Below are positions 43,612 through 51,802 of a DNA stretch of 64,000 nucleotides, one piece after another. Made by a program: the position numbers and the translations under genes. A model generated the notes under the pieces. It made no database searches and was not told where the DNA came from. It saw only the letters and a list, made by a program, of their open reading frames with translations. Positions within the stretch are counted from its first letter, which is position 1; every line of letters starts with the position of its first letter. Location of the stretch: NCBI GenBank assembly GCA_963742725.1, contig CAVUMX010000001.1:2542001-2606000 (forward strand), given 5' to 3'. Origin of the DNA: CAVVAL01 sp963742725 (GTDB lineage: Bacteria > Actinomycetota > Actinomycetes > Mycobacteriales > Cryptosporangiaceae).

Positions 43612-45228
43612 TCAGTCCGTCGTGATGGCGATGAGGGTCGGCCGGTCGGCGCTGAACGCCTTGGCCACCTCGACGCCGACTTCCGCGGGCGATTCGGCCT
43701 GGATCCCGTACGCGCCGAACGCGCGTGCCAGCGCCGGTAGGTCAGGTGTTTCGAGGTCGACGCCGACCCGGGGGATGCCCCGGCTGTCCATGCCGTCGCG
43801 GATCTCGGCGTAGCCGCCGTTGTCCGCGATGACGATGGGAATCGGCAGTCGCATCTGGACGGCGGTGGCGAGTTCCTGGACGGAGAAGAGGAACGCGCCG
43901 TCGCCGAGCATGGCGATCACAGGACGGTCGGGGGCGGCGACCTTGGCGCCGATCGCCGCCGGCAGTCCGAAGCCGAGGGTGGCGTACCCCGGCATGTAGA
44001 GCAGGCTGTTGGGCCGCTCGACCGGCAGGAAGTGCATGGCGCCGTAGTACGTCACCTGCGAGCTGTCGCCGGCCATGATCGTGTCCGGCGGGAGCGCTTC
44101 GCCGACGGCCTCGACGAGCGCGCGGACGCTCAGGGCATCCGTCCGGGCCTCGGCGGCGCACACGTCACGCAGCGCGCGGGCCCGCGCCTTCGCGGAGGCG
44201 GTCAGGCCCCCTGGCTCGGACTCGTGCCGCAGGTCGCTCCACGGGCCCAGCCGCGCGGCGAGCCCCGACAGCACCCGGTCGGCGTCGCCGTGCAGCGTGA
44301 CGTCCGCGGCGAGGTTCTTGCCGAGCTGGCCGGCGTCGATGTCGACTCGGATGACGAACCGGGCCGAGAGCGTGCCGCCCCACAGGTCGGAGTCTCCGAG
44401 TTCGGTACCGACGGCGAGCACGACATCGGCGGCCGTGACGGCCTGCTGCGCGGCGCGGAGCCGGATCGACGCGCCGATCGAGAGCGGGTGGCTCTCCGGC
44501 AGCACGCCCTTGCCGTTGGCCGTCGTAACGACCGGCGCACCGCAGTGCTCAGCGAGTTCCCGCAGCGATTCGGTCGCGTTGACCGCCCCGCCGCCGGCGA
44601 TGATGAGCGGGCTGCGGGCACTGGCAAGCGCCGACGCGGCGGCTTCCAGCGCGTCCGGGTCGGCCTGCGGACCGGGCCGCTCGTGCGGCAGCGGCGGAGC
44701 GCCCGCCCACGGCTCGTCGAGGACGTCGACCGGGATCTCGACGTGGACCGGTCTCGGCCGGGCGCCGGTGAACGACGTGAACGCGTCGCCCACGGCGTCG
44801 GCGGCCTCGGTCGGCGACGACACCCGCCGGCTCCACCGGAGCAGCCGGTCGAGTGCCCCGGTGGAGTCCTTGGTCTCGTGCAGGTAGCCGATGTCGTGGC
44901 CACGGAGGCCGCGCGGCATACCCGGCGAGATGATCAGCAGCGGCACGGAATCCGCGTAGGCCGTGGCGGCGGCGGTGATGACGTTCGTCAGCCCCGGGCC
45001 GCTGGTCGTGATGACGACGCCCGGCCGGCCGGACACCCGTGCGTACGCGTCGGCCGCGTACCCGGCGCCCTGCTCGTGCCGGGGCGTGACGTGGTCGATG
45101 CCGAGCCGTGTCAGGTGCCGGTACAGCTCCAGGTTGTGGGTACCGGGGATGCCGAACACCGTGTCGACGCCGTGGGCGCGCAGGGTCTCGACGACTGCGG
45201 CCCCACCATTGCGGAACGTGTTCGTCAT
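43612..45228 (-). CDS. thiamine-diphosphate-dependent enzyme (acetolactate synthase-like)
   Basis: The 538-residue protein has the three-domain ThDP fold: the catalytic Glu in RHEQGAGYAADAY (about residue 52), a central domain LIIAGGGAVNA, and the ThDP/Mg motif LGDGAFLFSVQELATAVQMRLP followed by NGGYAEIR. It lacks clear FAD or regulatory-subunit features of true acetohydroxyacid synthase. The ATG overlaps the agmatinase stop (ATGA), so it belongs to the same operon and may act on the carbon skeleton left after guanidino removal. The precise reaction is unknown. Confidence 0.88.
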   Translation of the reverse strand: MTNTFRNGGAAVVETLRAHGVDTVFGIPGTHNLELYRHLTRLGIDHVTPRHEQGAGYAADAYARVSGRPGVVITTSGPGLTNVITAAATAYADSVPLLIISPGMPRGLRGHDIGYLHETKDSTGALDRLLRWSRRVSSPTEAADAVGDAFTSFTGARPRPVHVEIPVDVLDEPWAGAPPLPHERPGPQADPDALEAAASALASARSPLIIAGGGAVNATESLRELAEHCGAPVVTTANGKGVLPESHPLSIGASIRLRAAQQAVTAADVVLAVGTELGDSDLWGGTLSARFVIRVDIDAGQLGKNLAADVTLHGDADRVLSGLAARLGPWSDLRHESEPGGLTASAKARARALRDVCAAEARTDALSVRALVEAVGEALPPDTIMAGDSSQVTYYGAMHFLPVERPNSLLYMPGYATLGFGLPAAIGAKVAAPDRPVIAMLGDGAFLFSVQELATAVQMRLPIPIVIADNGGYAEIRDGMDSRGIPRVGVDLETPDLPALARAFGAYGIQAESPAEVGVEVAKAFSADRPTLIAITTD

Positions 45229-46175
45229 CGCGGCTCACTCCGGTTGTGTGCCAGCACGGAGAGGAGTTCGTAGCCGACATGTGCGGCGGCGATACCGGTG
45301 ATCTCCGCGTGATCGTACGCCGGTGCGACCTCCACGATGTCCGCTCCGACGACATTCAGCCCGGCGGTCGCGCGGAGGATCGCGAGCAGTTCGCGGCTGG
45401 TCAGGCCGCCGGCCTCGGGCGTCCCGGTGCCGGGCGCGTGCGCCGGGTCGAGGACGTCGATGTCGATGGACACGTACACGGGCCTGGTGCCCAGCCTCCT
45501 GCGCATCCGTTCGATCGCGGCCTTGACGCCGTTCTCGCCGACCTCGGTGCTGGGGAGGACCTGGAACCCGAGGACTTCGTCGTCCGTCAGGTCGGTGTCG
45601 GAGTAGAGCGGCCCGCGCGTGCCGACGTGCAGGCAGCCGGTCTGGTCGAGGAGCCCTTCCTCGGACGCCCGGCGGAACGGCGTGCCGTGCGTGTACGGGG
45701 CGCCGAAGTAGGTGTCCCAGGTGTCCAGATGGGCGTCGAAGTGGACGACCGCGATCGGACCGTGCAGGGCGTGCAGCACCCGGAGGACGGGCAGCGCGAT
45801 CGTGTGGTCGCCACCGAGGACGAGCGGCGTGGCGCCGGTGGCGGTCAGCTCGCCGATGCCGTTCTCGACCTCTTTGATGGCCTCGTCGATGGAGAACGGG
45901 TTGCAGGCGATGTCGCCGGCGTCGGCCACCTGCTGGGTGGCGAACGGGTGGACGCGCAGCTCCGGGTTGTACGGGCGGAGCAGTCGCGAGGACTGCCGGA
46001 TGTGCGCGGGGCCGAACCGGGCGCCCGGCCGGTAGGAGACGCCGCTGTCGAACGGGACGCCGACGACGGCGACATCCGCCTGGCCGACCTCGTCGAGGCG
46101 GGGGAGGCGGGCGAACGTGGCGGGGCCGGCGAAGCGGGGGACACGGGTTGCGTCGACGGGTCCACGGGCTGTCAT
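45225..46175 (-). CDS. agmatinase/guanidinobutyrase-family ureohydrolase
   Basis: The start ATG 46175 has GAGGAG upstream. The 316-residue enzyme has all manganese-binding motifs of ureohydrolases: GGDHTIALP, HFDAHLDTWD and SIDIDVLDPAHAPGTGTPE. THGTPFRRA in the substrate loop is of the agmatinase/guanidinobutyrase type. It would release urea from agmatine or 4-guanidinobutyrate. It leads the ThDP enzyme and symporter genes and is divergent from the HTH-cupin regulator. Confidence 0.93.
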   Translation of the reverse strand: MTARGPVDATRVPRFAGPATFARLPRLDEVGQADVAVVGVPFDSGVSYRPGARFGPAHIRQSSRLLRPYNPELRVHPFATQQVADAGDIACNPFSIDEAIKEVENGIGELTATGATPLVLGGDHTIALPVLRVLHALHGPIAVVHFDAHLDTWDTYFGAPYTHGTPFRRASEEGLLDQTGCLHVGTRGPLYSDTDLTDDEVLGFQVLPSTEVGENGVKAAIERMRRRLGTRPVYVSIDIDVLDPAHAPGTGTPEAGGLTSRELLAILRATAGLNVVGADIVEVAPAYDHAEITGIAAAHVGYELLSVLAHNRSEPR

Positions 46176-46193
46176 GACTGCTCCTCTGGCGGA

Positions 46194-46250
46194 GGGGTGT
46201 CGCGGGGTTGTGTCGTGACGGTACACTTCTGTTGAGCGTTGGGACACCCC
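46194..46250. promoter_or_regulatory. divergent agmatinase/regulator promoter with flanking inverted repeat
   Basis: GGGGTGTC (46194-46201) and GACACCCC (46243-46250) form an 8-base inverted repeat around 41 bases that include a TACACT -10-like hexamer. It may be an operator or loop site for the neighbouring HTH-cupin regulator. Confidence 0.35.
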
Positions 46251-46345
46251 TTCGTGCGATGAATTTCACACTCACCCAGCCGCGGCCGTCGCCGGACACG
46301 GGCGGTACGGTCACTCAGGCGCGACGACGAGGAGCGTTTCGAGGC

Positions 46346-46918
46346 ATGCCGCAGGCCATACCCCTCCCAGCTCGTGAGCGCGCGCCGATCGGCCCGCGGC
46401 TCCGCGCCGCCCGCAAGTCCCGCCGGATGACGATCGAGGCACTCGCCGACGCCACCGGCCTCACCAAGTCGTTCCTCTCCAAACTCGAACGCGACGCCAC
46501 CAGCGCGTCCGTAGCCTCGCTGCTCCGCGTCTGCGACGCCCTCGGGCTCCGGCCCGGCACGCTGTTCGACACGCCCGCGACGTCTCTCGTCCGGGGCGAC
46601 GACGCGCCGGCCGTCAACTACGGCGGCGACGGGGTCCGCGACGCGCTGCTCACGCCCAGCTCCGAGGCCAAGGTCATGGCCGTCCGGTCCGACATCGACC
46701 CGGGCGGCAACAGCGGCGGCGAGCCGTACTCCATGGACGCCGACATCGAGGTCGCCCACGTCCTCAGCGGCGAGGTCGAACTCACGATCGGCGGCGAGGT
46801 CCACGTCCTGGCCGCCGGCGACACCCTCACGTACGACCCGCGCGAACCCCACGCCTGGCGCAACCCGTCGGCGACGGTGCCGGCCCGGGTTCTCTGGGTG
46901 CTGGCCCCCGCACCGTAG
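46346..46918 (+). CDS. XRE-family HTH regulator with cupin sensor domain
   Basis: ATG 46346 (MPQAIPLPARE) with GAGG upstream gives 190 residues. The N-terminal HTH (IGPRLRAARKSRRMTIEALA, then GLTKSFLSKLERDATSASV) joins a C-terminal RmlC-type cupin (VAHVLSGEVELTIGGEVHVL, GDTLTYDPREPHAWRNP). This PuuR-like layout commonly controls amino-acid or polyamine catabolism. Divergence from the agmatinase operon suggests it senses that pathway's substrate. The Fic-fold gene follows 9 bases downstream. Confidence 0.9.
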   Translation: MPQAIPLPARERAPIGPRLRAARKSRRMTIEALADATGLTKSFLSKLERDATSASVASLLRVCDALGLRPGTLFDTPATSLVRGDDAPAVNYGGDGVRDALLTPSSEAKVMAVRSDIDPGGNSGGEPYSMDADIEVAHVLSGEVELTIGGEVHVLAAGDTLTYDPREPHAWRNPSATVPARVLWVLAPAP

Positions 46919-46927
46919 GGTTTCGCG

Positions 46928-47677
46928 GTGACCACTGATCCGCTCGCGCCGCTGCTCGACCTGCCCGACGTCGCCGACGCCGCCGCCTCCGCCCGGGACG
47001 CGGTCGACCGGCTGCTCGGCCACCGTGCGCTGCGGCGCACCAGCGGCCCGGTGAGCGCCGAGTCGGTGCTGCGCGGCGCGCGGGCGTCCGCCGCCCTGGA
47101 GGGCGCCGAGTACGACCTTGAGGACGTCCGCGCCGGCACCGTGACCGATCCGGTCGTCCAGGGTGCGCTGCGGGTCGGCGGAGGGCTCGGTCCGCTCGTG
47201 GACATGTGGGAGAAGGCACCCCGCCAGGTACTCGCCAAGCTCCACGTACTCGCCGCCGCCGGGACAGTCGAAGAGCCTTCACTCGGACGTCCGGCAGCAG
47301 GCACCGAAATAGCGGAGCGCCTCGACGGGCTGGCGCGGCTCATCGCCGGTGGCACGTCGGCGCCGGCCGTCATCGTCGCCGCGGTCGTCCACGGCGAACT
47401 GCTCACGATGGCTCCGTTCGCCGGGCCCAACGGCGTCGTCGCCCGGGCGGCCGCGCGGCTGACGCTGATCACGCGCGGCCTGGACGTCAAGGCGGTGTCC
47501 GTGCCGGAGTCCGGCCATCTCGCCCGGTCACCCGAGTACGTCGGGGCGGCGGGCGCGTACGCCACCGGCACCCCGGACGGCGTCCGGGCGTGGCTCAAGC
47601 ACTGCTGCGCGGCTGTGGAACTGGGCGCTGACGAGGGCCGGCTGATCTGCGAACAGCTCGGCGGCGCGGCCACCTGA
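46928..47677 (+). CDS. Fic-fold protein with degenerate catalytic loop
   Basis: The 249-residue protein starts at GTG. An inhibitory-helix motif S-x3-E-G is present as SAALEG (residues 54-59), then the Fic core. The catalytic loop H-P-F-x-[DE]-G-N-G-R-x2-R appears as APFAGPNGVVAR (162-173): the His is Ala, the phosphate-clamping GNGR is PNGV, but Phe, Asn, Gly and the last Arg remain. AMPylation by the normal mechanism is not expected. The family is widespread in actinobacteria and often labelled oxidoreductase without reason. It shares direction with the HTH-cupin gene. Confidence 0.72.
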   Translation: MTTDPLAPLLDLPDVADAAASARDAVDRLLGHRALRRTSGPVSAESVLRGARASAALEGAEYDLEDVRAGTVTDPVVQGALRVGGGLGPLVDMWEKAPRQVLAKLHVLAAAGTVEEPSLGRPAAGTEIAERLDGLARLIAGGTSAPAVIVAAVVHGELLTMAPFAGPNGVVARAAARLTLITRGLDVKAVSVPESGHLARSPEYVGAAGAYATGTPDGVRAWLKHCCAAVELGADEGRLICEQLGGAAT

Positions 47678-47762
47678 GCGTGCCGTGCCATGCCGGCTGG
47701 TGCCAGCCGCCAGCCGCCTGGCGCCGGTGCTGCTGTCGGCCGCCGTGGCGCTGCCCGTCGGC

Positions 47763-48617
47763 TTACCGGAGCCGGTCGACGATCGTCTCGGGTGGGGCCG
47801 TGAGGTCCACCGTCTCGGGGTCCGCGCCGGCCAGCGGGCTCTTCGCGACGGCGCCCCACACCTCGGCGATGGCTTCGAACAGGGCAGGAGTGAGGCCCGC
47901 GCCGGCCTGGGTGCTGGCGATCTCCAGCATCTCGGGGACGTAGCGCTCCGCCTTGGTCGCCGCGACGGCCGCCGACCGGGCGAAATCGCGGTCGAGACCG
48001 CTCAGCGCCAGCTCGTCGAGAAGGGTGGCGAGGAGGCCGTGGTGGTGCGCGGTGAGCATCGCCTGGGTCCCGAGCGCGACCAGTCCCTTGTAGACCGAGG
48101 CGGAACACATCTTGAGCGCGGACGCGTCGCCGAGGCGCGCACCGAGGACTCGCACGTCCAGATCGGGCCAGGAGAACGCGCGCAGTTCGTCGGCGCGCGG
48201 CCCGGCGAGGTAGATGCGCGTCGGGTGGGGTCCTTTGCCAGGCGGCGGGCCGCCTGAGATCGCGCCGTCGACGAGATCCAGGCCGGCATCGGCGAGAACG
48301 TGCTGAACCTGGCTGATCGTGGCCGGCGAGACCGCGTTGAGGTCGGCCACGAGCGGGCAGTTTCCGGTACGGCCGGCGGCCTCCGCCACGGATCGCGCCA
48401 CCTGGACCGCCGCGGCCGGCGGCACGACCAAGAGGACGACGTCCGCCGCAGCGACGACGGCGTCCAGATCGGGCAGGAGTTCGAGCCCGTCCGCCAGCCT
48501 CGCCGTGCGGGCACTGCGTCCGCTGACGGTCGCCACCACCCGGACCCCGTCGGAGGTGAGCGCACGCCCGATCGCCCCGCCCATGTGGCCGGGGCTGACC
48601 ATGGCGACGACCGTCAT
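47763..48617 (-). CDS. NAD(P)-binding 6-phosphogluconate/beta-hydroxyacid dehydrogenase-like protein
   Basis: The 284-residue protein has an N-terminal Rossmann domain MTVVAMVSPGHMGGAIGRAL (the second Gly of GxGxxG is replaced by His), VLLVVPP and VADLNAVSP, then a helical domain with SASVYKGLVALGTQA, placing the catalytic-type Lys. A DUF1932-like C-terminus is likely. It could act on a beta-hydroxyacid. The start ATG overlaps the stop of the upstream membrane gene. Confidence 0.8.
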   Translation of the reverse strand: MTVVAMVSPGHMGGAIGRALTSDGVRVVATVSGRSARTARLADGLELLPDLDAVVAAADVVLLVVPPAAAVQVARSVAEAAGRTGNCPLVADLNAVSPATISQVQHVLADAGLDLVDGAISGGPPPGKGPHPTRIYLAGPRADELRAFSWPDLDVRVLGARLGDASALKMCSASVYKGLVALGTQAMLTAHHHGLLATLLDELALSGLDRDFARSAAVAATKAERYVPEMLEIASTQAGAGLTPALFEAIAEVWGAVAKSPLAGADPETVDLTAPPETIVDRLR

Positions 48618-50110
48618 TGGCCGGACGGGCGGCCGTACACGGTGCCGGGCGGCGTCTGCCGGCGCGGCTGCTGGTTGTAGCTCGGGTCGGTCAGCGGGTC
48701 GGGCTCGTACGGCGCGGTGTGCTGCTCGTACGCGGCCGGTCCGGGGTCGGCGGACTCCCAGGACGGGGCCGAGTCCCACTGGCGGGTGGAGTCCCACTGC
48801 GGCGCGCCCGGGGTTGCCGGGTTAGATGGTGGCGCGCTGTGGACGCCCGGGCCTGAGTGGATGCTCTGGCCGCTGTGGACGCCGGGGCCTGAAGTGGGGG
48901 CCGCCGCGCCGTAGAACGGGCTGTCCGTGCGGGGAGCGGGGCGGGACTGTGGCTCCGGCTTGGAGCGGCGGCGCAGCGGGACGGTGCGCTGGATGCCGAG
49001 CAGGTTCAGGACGGTGCCGGCCACCGCGACCAGTGCGGCCAGCAGCATCAGGTACCCGCCGAACGAGAGCGAGAGCTGGGTGCCGAAGGGCGCCGTCGCC
49101 TTGACCTTGCCCAGCGCCTCGGCGTAGTCGGCGCCGAAGACGACACCCTTGCGCGCGATCAGGTACCCCACGAGCGTCACGGCCGGGAACGCGGCGAGGA
49201 CAAACTGCAATTGCGGGAGCGTGAAGGTCAGGACGGTCCGGTCGTCGCCCCGGACGTACCGGTGCCCTGCGATGGCCAGCACGCCGACCGCGGACAGGAT
49301 GGTGAACCAGGTCACCGGTGCCATGAACGTCTGGCCGCTCCACGCGGTGAACCAGGTCGAGACCTTGAGTCCCTCCAGCGCCTTGACCAGCGCGGCGTCG
49401 TCGTAGCTGACGAACGGCAGGAACGAGGCGAGGACCAGGACGAGCGCGCCCGCCGCGGCGAGCAGGTCGCCGAGGATCAGCGGCTTGTCGAGAAGGGCGC
49501 TGCGGCGTGAGGGGGGCGGGTCCTCGTCCGCGGAGGCGCCGTCGAAGCCGAGCCGGCCGAGAGTGCCGGGCTGACCGGCCGGAGCCCCGTAGCCGGAGGG
49601 CTGGTCGCCGTACCCACCGCCCTGGGCGCTGTGGCCGGAGGGCTGGTCGCCGTACCCACCGCCCTGGGCGCTGTGGCCGGAGGGCTGGTCGCCGTACCCA
49701 CCGCCCTGGGCGCCGTAGGTCGCGGGCTGACTCGGCGGGGCGTCGTAGCCGCCGTGGCCGGAGGGCTGACCGCCCTGGGCCCCGTAGCCGCCTGGCTGGC
49801 TGCCGTACCCGGTGGGACGGCCGGGCTCGTCGCCGTATCCACCCTGGGCCCCGTGGCCGGTGGGACGGCCGCCGTACTCGCCGGGCTGGCTGCCGTACCC
49901 GGTGGAGCCTGGCTGGCTGCCGTACCCAGTGGACCTGCCGGGCTCGTCGTTGTATCCACCCTGCTGGCCGCCGTAGCTGCTCTGGGCGCCTGGCATCGGG
50001 GGGTGTGCCGGGCTCCCCGGCGCCGCGGGGTGCTGCGGGAGGTTGGTGGTCGGTAACGGCTCGAGGTAGTTCGGCTGAGCCGGCTCTCCGTTGCCCTCAT
50101 GTGGGTACAT
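48614..50110 (-). CDS. four-helix membrane protein with Gly/Tyr/Gln-rich repeat N-terminus
   Basis: The 498-residue protein starts at ATG 50110. Residues 1-205 are low-complexity GYG/QPSG repeats, including three near-identical 14-residue units. Four transmembrane helices follow (about 216-240, 268-285, 299-318, 347-368). Residues 375-498 are a Pro/Ser-rich tail with repeated SGPGVHS. Both tails should be cytoplasmic. Actinobacterial proteins of this layout are poorly described. It is coupled to the dehydrogenase-like gene. Confidence 0.8.
   Translation of the reverse strand: MYPHEGNGEPAQPNYLEPLPTTNLPQHPAAPGSPAHPPMPGAQSSYGGQQGGYNDEPGRSTGYGSQPGSTGYGSQPGEYGGRPTGHGAQGGYGDEPGRPTGYGSQPGGYGAQGGQPSGHGGYDAPPSQPATYGAQGGGYGDQPSGHSAQGGGYGDQPSGHSAQGGGYGDQPSGYGAPAGQPGTLGRLGFDGASADEDPPPSRRSALLDKPLILGDLLAAAGALVLVLASFLPFVSYDDAALVKALEGLKVSTWFTAWSGQTFMAPVTWFTILSAVGVLAIAGHRYVRGDDRTVLTFTLPQLQFVLAAFPAVTLVGYLIARKGVVFGADYAEALGKVKATAPFGTQLSLSFGGYLMLLAALVAVAGTVLNLLGIQRTVPLRRRSKPEPQSRPAPRTDSPFYGAAAPTSGPGVHSGQSIHSGPGVHSAPPSNPATPGAPQWDSTRQWDSAPSWESADPGPAAYEQHTAPYEPDPLTDPSYNQQPRRQTPPGTVYGRPSGQ
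49593..49718. repeat. 42-base tandem repeat, three copies
   Basis: Three almost identical 42-base units, starting CCGGAGGGCTGGTCGCCGTA, are in frame and encode 14 residues each (GYGDQPSGHSAQGG-like) in the membrane protein's N-terminal tail. Confidence 0.92.
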
Positions 50111-50268
50111 GGTGGCGATCTCTCCTCAGTCGGTGGGCGGGCCGGCTGGGCGGGGGTATGCCTCGCGGCCAGCGGACAGCATAACCGTGGGGAAGCGGCG
50201 CTCCATTGGGTTCGCGCTGCGGCAGTGGCCCATAACACCGCGTTGACCTGGGCAAACCCGGACAGGAA

Positions 50269-50296
50269 GACGGCGCCCCAACGAGGAGGCGCCGTC
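50269..50296. terminator. hairpin in the 426-base gap upstream of the membrane protein
   Basis: GACGGCGCC and GGCGCCGTC form a 9-base-pair stem with a 10-base loop. It sits between the membrane gene start and the HAD gene terminator and could end leftward transcription from 50.5 kb. The rest of 50111-50502 shows no gene or motif I can support. Confidence 0.55.
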
Positions 50297-50502
50297 ACGC
50301 ACAGTCGCTCCAGGTTACCAAGCGTGCACCTTCTCGACGAGCACGAGCACTAAGTCTCGTCTCGACGTGCCTCCCGCGGCTGGTCGCGCGTGGGTGCCTG
50401 GTGACCGTGCCCGGAGCCCGTCTTCCAAGTGGGATGAATCCCGCTTGTCGGCCGAGGTCCGTGACCTCTTTCTACGCTCGCCGCGCCCGATATGGAAGAC
50501 CT

Positions 50503-50530
50503 CCGCAAGAGTACGTCTGTACTCCTGCGG
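50503..50530 (-). terminator. terminator of HAD phosphatase gene
   Basis: On the minus strand CCGCAGGAGTAC pairs with GTACTCTTGCGG through a 4-base AGAC loop, giving a 12-base-pair stem with one G-U pair, 6 bases after the HAD gene stop. Confidence 0.8.
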
Positions 50531-50536
50531 CCCGTC

Positions 50537-51343
50537 TCAGGCCGCCGAGCGTGCGCGGCGGTAGCGCCCGTACCAGAGCAGCCCGACCACCGCCAGAGCC
50601 GTCACTCCGACTGCTGTAGCGGCGATGACCGGCGCGGATGGGCTGCGCAGGTAGGAGAACCGGCGCTGCAACGCGACGGTCCGCCGGAACGTCAGGACGG
50701 GCCATCCGCGCTCGGCGGCGAGCCGCCGCAGGCCCCGGTCCGGGTTGACGGCGGTCGGGTGCCCGACGCACTCCAGCATCGGCGCGTCCGTGACCGAGTC
50801 GCTGTAGGCGTAGCACTCGGCCAGGTCGTAGCCCTCGGACTCGGCGAGTTCGGCGATCGCGGTCGCCTTGTTCGGCCCTGCGGCGTAGAACTCGACCTCG
50901 CCGGTGTACCGGCCGTCCTCGACGACCATCCGGGTGGCGATCACGCGGTCGACCCCGAGGAGTTCGCCCACAGCGGAAACGACCTCGTCGCCGGACGACG
51001 AGACGATCACCACATCCCGCCCGGCCGCCCGGTGCTCCTCGATCAGGGCGGCGGCCTCGTCGTAGATGATCGGATCAATCAGATCGTGCAGCGTCTCCGC
51101 GACGATCTGCCGGACCTGCTCGACTTCCCAGCCTTTGCACTGCTCAGTGAGGTAGTCGCGCATCTTCGCCATCTGGTTCTCGTCGGCTCCGTTGACGAGG
51201 TAGACGAACTGCGCGTAGCTGCTCTTGAGGACGGCACGGCGGCTGATCAGACCACCGTTGTAGAACGGCTTCCCGAACGCCAGCGCACTGGACTTCGCTA
51301 TTACCGTCTTGTCGAGATCGAAGAACGCGGCGCTGCGACCCAT
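50537..51343 (-). CDS. HAD-IB family phosphatase (SerB-like) with C-terminal membrane helix
   Basis: The 268-residue protein has HAD motif I FFDLDKTVIA, motif II VIVSSSG, an Lys in PNKATAIAELA and motif IV YAYSDSVTDAPMLE, so it is catalytically complete. A C-terminal segment (PVIAATAVGVTALAVVGLLWYG) is a likely membrane anchor. It matches Rv3661 by position next to ssd and the tad genes, with which it is divergent. The substrate is not defined; phosphoserine or a lysophospholipid head group are options. Confidence 0.9.
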   Translation of the reverse strand: MGRSAAFFDLDKTVIAKSSALAFGKPFYNGGLISRRAVLKSSYAQFVYLVNGADENQMAKMRDYLTEQCKGWEVEQVRQIVAETLHDLIDPIIYDEAAALIEEHRAAGRDVVIVSSSGDEVVSAVGELLGVDRVIATRMVVEDGRYTGEVEFYAAGPNKATAIAELAESEGYDLAECYAYSDSVTDAPMLECVGHPTAVNPDRGLRRLAAERGWPVLTFRRTVALQRRFSYLRSPSAPVIAATAVGVTALAVVGLLWYGRYRRARSAA

Positions 51344-51524
51344 ACTGTGAGTCTAGGGCTCTCGACTGACGCACTGGTTTCGGGCACTCTTGTACGAGGA
51401 GAGTCGGTTCCAGGTTTACTGGGACTACGGGGCGAGGCCCCGCTATTCTCCGGACGACCTCGGTAACCGCACCCCCCCGCGGTTGCCGGGCGGGTTCGGC
51501 TCGGCCCCCCCGGAGCCGGACCCC

Positions 51525-51614
51525 GACGGCCCCCGCCCACCCCCCCGGCGGGGGCCGTCCCCTTCGTACCGGCCGGCCCCTTTGTCGCGCGCATTATCGC
51601 CCCTGGTCAGGGGC
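51525..51614. terminator. two hairpins in the 459-base gap before ssd
   Basis: GACGGCCCCCGCC/GGCGGGGGCCGTC (51525-51559) is a perfect 13-base-pair stem with a C-rich loop. GCCCCTG-GT-CAGGGGC (51599-51614) is a tight palindrome followed by TATTTGTT. Both look like terminators on the plus strand, which implies a short plus-strand transcript starting after 51350. A frame from TTG 51390 (MYEESRFQVYWDYGARPRYS) precedes them, but I cannot show it is a gene. The remainder up to 51802 must hold the ssd/tad promoter. Confidence 0.6.
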
Positions 51615-51802
51615 TATTTGTTGAATGGTCAGTCAGTTGTCGCGAGGTGCGGATTCATAGCACATTCGTGCCACCCGGCCGACGTCTTCCACATCGCGTT
51701 CCGTCGTCCACAGTTTCGCCTTCCCCGCTGGTCCGGCTCACCCGCAGACCCGACCGTAGGTGCCGTTAGCGCGACACCTGGTTCGGCACGGGGAGGCGGC
51801 AC

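Noticed and set aside
42049..43740. 563-residue plus-strand ORF opposite the symporter
   Set aside because: Its composition (His/Asp/Arg/Gln-rich, no domain) is that of an antisense shadow of a 13-helix membrane protein.
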